This document shows, piece by piece, positions 5,969 through 8,341 of a stretch of DNA of 8,341 nucleotides; position 1 is the stretch's first letter, and the number at the start of each line of letters is the position of its first letter. This DNA is from Bacteroidota bacterium (GTDB lineage Bacteria > Bacteroidota > Ignavibacteria > Tepidaquicellales > Tepidaquicellaceae). The translations under genes and the position numbers were made by a program. The stretch is taken from positions 1-8,341 of the forward strand of contig JAEYVS010000228.1 in the NCBI GenBank assembly GCA_023429265.1, written 5' to 3'. The notes beneath the pieces were generated by a model. The model did no database searches and was not told where the DNA came from. It saw only the letters and a program-made list of their open reading frames with translations.

Positions 5969-7990
5969 CTATTTACCTGCTAATCGTTCGATTTCATCCC
6001 TTAATTCAGCCGCTCGTTCAAATTCAAGGTCTTTTGCGGCATTTATCATTTCTTTTCTCAGTTGATCGAGGAGTTCCTTTCTCTGATGAGAACCTATCTT
6101 ATTCTCAACGGGTTCCGTTAAGATACTCAGAGAGGATTTTTTACCGTCTGACGGTTTGGATTTGTCATATTTTACTCGTGAATCTGCCACCATTGTGGAC
6201 GACATTATCTCTTCGTATGTCTTATATACAGTTTTGGGTTCAATGTTATGTTCCCTGTTATACTCTTCCTGTATTGCCCTGCGGCGTGTAGTTTCCTTAA
6301 TAACTTTATCCATGGATTCTGTCACTTTGTCAGCATACATAATCACGAGCCCGTTCACATTCCTCGCGGTACGACCTGCGGTCTGCATAAGTGACTTCTC
6401 GGAACGAAGAAATCCTTCCTTGTCTGCATCCAGTATTGCAACAAGTGATACCTCAGGGAGATCGAGACCCTCCCTGAGCAAATTCACTCCAACAAGAACA
6501 TCATAATCACCCAGCCTCAGACTCCTGAGCTTTTCGATCCTTTCAAGCGCATCTATCTCCGAATGCATATATTGCACTTTGATGCCAATACCAAGAAGAT
6601 AATCGGTAAGGTCTTCGCTCATTCGTTTAGTGAGTGTGGTGACAAGTACCCTCTCACCTTTTACACTGCGCTGACGTATCTCATTAATGAGGTCATCGAT
6701 CTGATTTTTTACGGGGCGGACCTGTATCTCGGGATCGAGGAGACCTGTTGGACGGATTATCTGTTCAACAACAACACCTTCGCTTTTTTCAAATTCATAA
6801 TTCGCCGGCGTAGCGCTCACAAATATAGCCTGCTTAACCATTGCTTCCCATTCCTCAAACGTCATCGGACGGTTATCGAGAGCCGAAGGAAGTCTGAATC
6901 CGTGCTCCACAAGTGTTTTCTTTCGCATGCGGTCCCCATTATACATTCCTCTTATCTGAGGTATGGTAACGTGAGATTCATCCACAACCAAAAGAAAATC
7001 ATCGGGAAAATAATCAAACAAACAGGATGGCCTGGAGCCGGGAGGACGGTTATCCATATGGCGTGAATAGTTTTCTATTCCCGAGCAGTATCCTACTTCA
7101 CGGATCATCTCTATGTCAAAATTCGTACGCTGCTCGATACGCTGAGCTTCAATGAATTTCTCCTGTGACTGGAAATAGTTTATCTGTTCGGCAAGCTCTA
7201 ACTTAATATCACCAATGGCTCGTTCTACTTTTTCCTCGTTAGTGACAAAATACTTTGCAGGGTATAATGCAATGCTGTCGTCTTTGCCGATCACCTTTCC
7301 GTCATCTCTATTAATGTAGGATATCTTTTCGATTTCATCGTCAAAAAGTTCGATCCTTATTCCAATATCATTCTCGTATGCGGGTATGACCTCAATAATG
7401 TCGCCTCTCACTCTGAATGTCCCGCGCGTAAATTCGTAATCATTCCGTACATAATGAATATCGATGAGCTTATTGAGGATCTTTTTGCGGGATACCTTAT
7501 CACCCTTTTTCAGGACGAGTACCTGCCCTGCGTATTCCTCCGGCGCGCCAATACCATAGATGCAGCTTACTGAAGAAACAACAATCACGTCCTTCCTGCC
7601 CTCAAGAATTGCTGATGTAGCTTTTAGCCTTAGGCGGTCTATCTCTTCATTTATGGAAAGGTCCTTTGCAATGTATGTATCGCTTGAAGGAATATAGGCT
7701 TCCGGCTGGTAATAATCATAATATGAGATAAAAAACTCGACCCGGTTTTCCGGGAAAAAACGTTTGAATTCTCCATATAATTGAGCCGCAAGAGTTTTAT
7801 TATGTGACATCACCAGAACGGGCTTACCAACATTTTGGATTACATTGGAAATGGAAAATGTTTTACCCGAACCGGTCACTCCAAGAAAGGTCTGGTATCT
7901 TTCATTTCTTTCTACACCTTCTGTTAATTCCTTTATTGCTCTGGGCTGATCTCCGGTGGGTTTATAGCTGGATTCTAATTTGTATTTCAT
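5969..7990 (-). CDS. uvrB: UvrABC excision nuclease subunit B (UvrB)
   Basis: At 673 residues this is a full-length UvrB, the DNA-damage verification subunit that UvrA loads and that recruits UvrC for incision in nucleotide excision repair. Walker A is GVTGSGKT (37-44). The damage-probing beta-hairpin region starts at YYDYYQPEAYIPSSDT (90-105). Walker B/motif II is VVDESH (335-340), motif III is SATP (392-395), and IIRPTGLLDPEI at 411-422 is family-typical. The second helicase lobe shows LVTTLTKRMSEDL (449-461), MHSEIDALER (475-484), GVNLLREGLDLPE (501-513) and the arginine-finger region QTAGRTARN (536-544). The C-terminal UVR domain that contacts UvrC spans about 636-671 (LLDQLRKEM ... FERAAELRDEIERL). 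ATG 7990 gives the canonical N-terminus MKYKLESSYKPTGDQPRAI. A GAGG (minus strand, 8006-8003) lies 12 nt upstream, rather distant for a Shine-Dalgarno. All key motifs are intact. Confidence 0.99.
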   Translation of the reverse strand: MKYKLESSYKPTGDQPRAIKELTEGVERNERYQTFLGVTGSGKTFSISNVIQNVGKPVLVMSHNKTLAAQLYGEFKRFFPENRVEFFISYYDYYQPEAYIPSSDTYIAKDLSINEEIDRLRLKATSAILEGRKDVIVVSSVSCIYGIGAPEEYAGQVLVLKKGDKVSRKKILNKLIDIHYVRNDYEFTRGTFRVRGDIIEVIPAYENDIGIRIELFDDEIEKISYINRDDGKVIGKDDSIALYPAKYFVTNEEKVERAIGDIKLELAEQINYFQSQEKFIEAQRIEQRTNFDIEMIREVGYCSGIENYSRHMDNRPPGSRPSCLFDYFPDDFLLVVDESHVTIPQIRGMYNGDRMRKKTLVEHGFRLPSALDNRPMTFEEWEAMVKQAIFVSATPANYEFEKSEGVVVEQIIRPTGLLDPEIQVRPVKNQIDDLINEIRQRSVKGERVLVTTLTKRMSEDLTDYLLGIGIKVQYMHSEIDALERIEKLRSLRLGDYDVLVGVNLLREGLDLPEVSLVAILDADKEGFLRSEKSLMQTAGRTARNVNGLVIMYADKVTESMDKVIKETTRRRAIQEEYNREHNIEPKTVYKTYEEIMSSTMVADSRVKYDKSKPSDGKKSSLSILTEPVENKIGSHQRKELLDQLRKEMINAAKDLEFERAAELRDEIERLAGK

Positions 7991-8010
7991 TACTTAATCT
8001 AACCTCAAAA

Positions 8011-8060
8011 TTGGATATAAAATTCTAATATAACCCTTGGAGTTGAGAGTTATAATCCAA
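8011..8060. repeat. Imperfect inverted repeat upstream of uvrB
   Basis: TTGGATATAA (8011-8020) is nearly the reverse complement of TTATAATCCAA (8050-8060). They share 6 bp (TTGGAT/ATCCAA) and then, past one bulged base, 4 bp, around a 29-nt spacer. It sits in the 96-nt gap between the end of the TPR gene and the uvrB start. It could be a weak hairpin or an operator half-site pair for uvrB, but in AT-rich DNA chance is a real possibility. No T tract follows it on the minus strand, so it is not an intrinsic terminator. Confidence 0.25.
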
Positions 8061-8086
8061 TTCGATGTCTCTACCGGCAGTACAAA

Positions 8087-8341
8087 TTAGGGTATTCTGC
8101 TGAGATATAATGAGGCAACATTGAGGTCAGGGTCCAGTGTTAATGCCGTTTCAAAGTCCTTTTTAGCATTTTCCATATCACCTGCTTTGTAATAACATTC
8201 TCCTCTTATTTCGAAAGCATATGGATTTTGTGGTGAATTTTCGACAAAAAGATCGAAAAACCGGAGTGCCTGGGAGTAAGCTTTTCTGTCCATAAATCTT
8301 TTGCCAATTTCCTCGGAAGATGTACTAACGTTGCTTTTTTC
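8087..8341 (-). CDS. TPR-repeat protein, 3' end only (5' end beyond right edge)
   Basis: The minus-strand frame stays open from the stop at 8087 to the window edge. The ATG at 8293 lies inside a repeat and is not the start, and 16 more in-frame codons (beginning EKSNVSTSSEEIGKRF) precede it. The 84 visible residues hold two TPR units: EEIGKRFMDRKAYSQALRFF through ENSPQN, then PYAFEIRGECYYKAGDM through LTLDPDLN. A short end, VASLYLSRIP, follows. The whole protein is probably a longer TPR scaffold with repeats upstream; cellular location cannot be judged without its N-terminus. It lies 96 nt upstream of uvrB on the same strand. No terminator is visible between them, so read-through into uvrB is possible. 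Confidence 0.85.
   Translation of the reverse strand, partial: EKSNVSTSSEEIGKRFMDRKAYSQALRFFDLFVENSPQNPYAFEIRGECYYKAGDMENAKKDFETALTLDPDLNVASLYLSRIP

Noticed and set aside
6563..7066. 167-codon plus-strand open frame opposite uvrB
   Set aside because: It is fully inside the highly conserved uvrB on the other strand, with no signal, domain or composition of its own; it is a shadow frame.

Overview
The window looks like chromosomal DNA from a member of the Ignavibacteria or a close relative in the Bacteroidota/Chlorobiota group. The clearest sign is the first gene, which ends in a textbook type IX secretion (T9SS) sorting domain of the 'NYPNPFNPST ... GREVATL ... SGIYFYRL' kind that is abundant in Ignavibacteria. 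A moderately AT-rich composition, many secreted proteins whose signal peptides are followed by Gln, and mostly absent Shine-Dalgarno sequences all fit. No tRNA, rRNA, CRISPR array, transposase or phage gene is visible, and no gene-free stretch exceeds about 130 bases.

Layout, left to right. (1) Bases 1-618 (+) hold the 3' end of a large secreted T9SS cargo protein, closed by a strong intrinsic terminator. (2) Bases 746-3692 (+) hold a tight four-gene cluster: a secreted TPR protein, a secreted protein with a DxDxDG-type motif and a possible SH3-like tail, a lipoprotein with an OB-fold-like domain, and the GTPase Era. Junctions are an 11-nt overlap, a 10-nt gap and a 1-nt TAATG overlap, so this is almost certainly one operon. 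(3) Bases 3726-4676 (+) hold an unrecognised, more AT-rich secreted protein with an Ig-like N-terminal half. (4) Bases 4680-5924 (-) hold a secreted protein with an N-terminal carboxypeptidase-regulatory-like domain, convergent with the previous gene and only 3 nt from it. (5) Bases 5969-7990 (-) hold a complete uvrB, the excision-repair damage-recognition subunit. (6) Bases 8087-8341 (-) hold the 3' end of another TPR gene that enters from the right edge.

Functionally, two housekeeping genes (era for small-subunit ribosome assembly, uvrB for nucleotide excision repair) sit among five envelope or secreted proteins of poorly known function plus one TPR fragment whose location is unknown. I see no clear new defence or mobile system. 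The most unusual arrangement is the translational coupling of era to three exported proteins, including a lipoprotein carrying what looks like a nucleic-acid-type OB-fold. A 45-nt pure-purine tract doubles as the lysine-rich tail of one protein and the translation-initiation region of the next.
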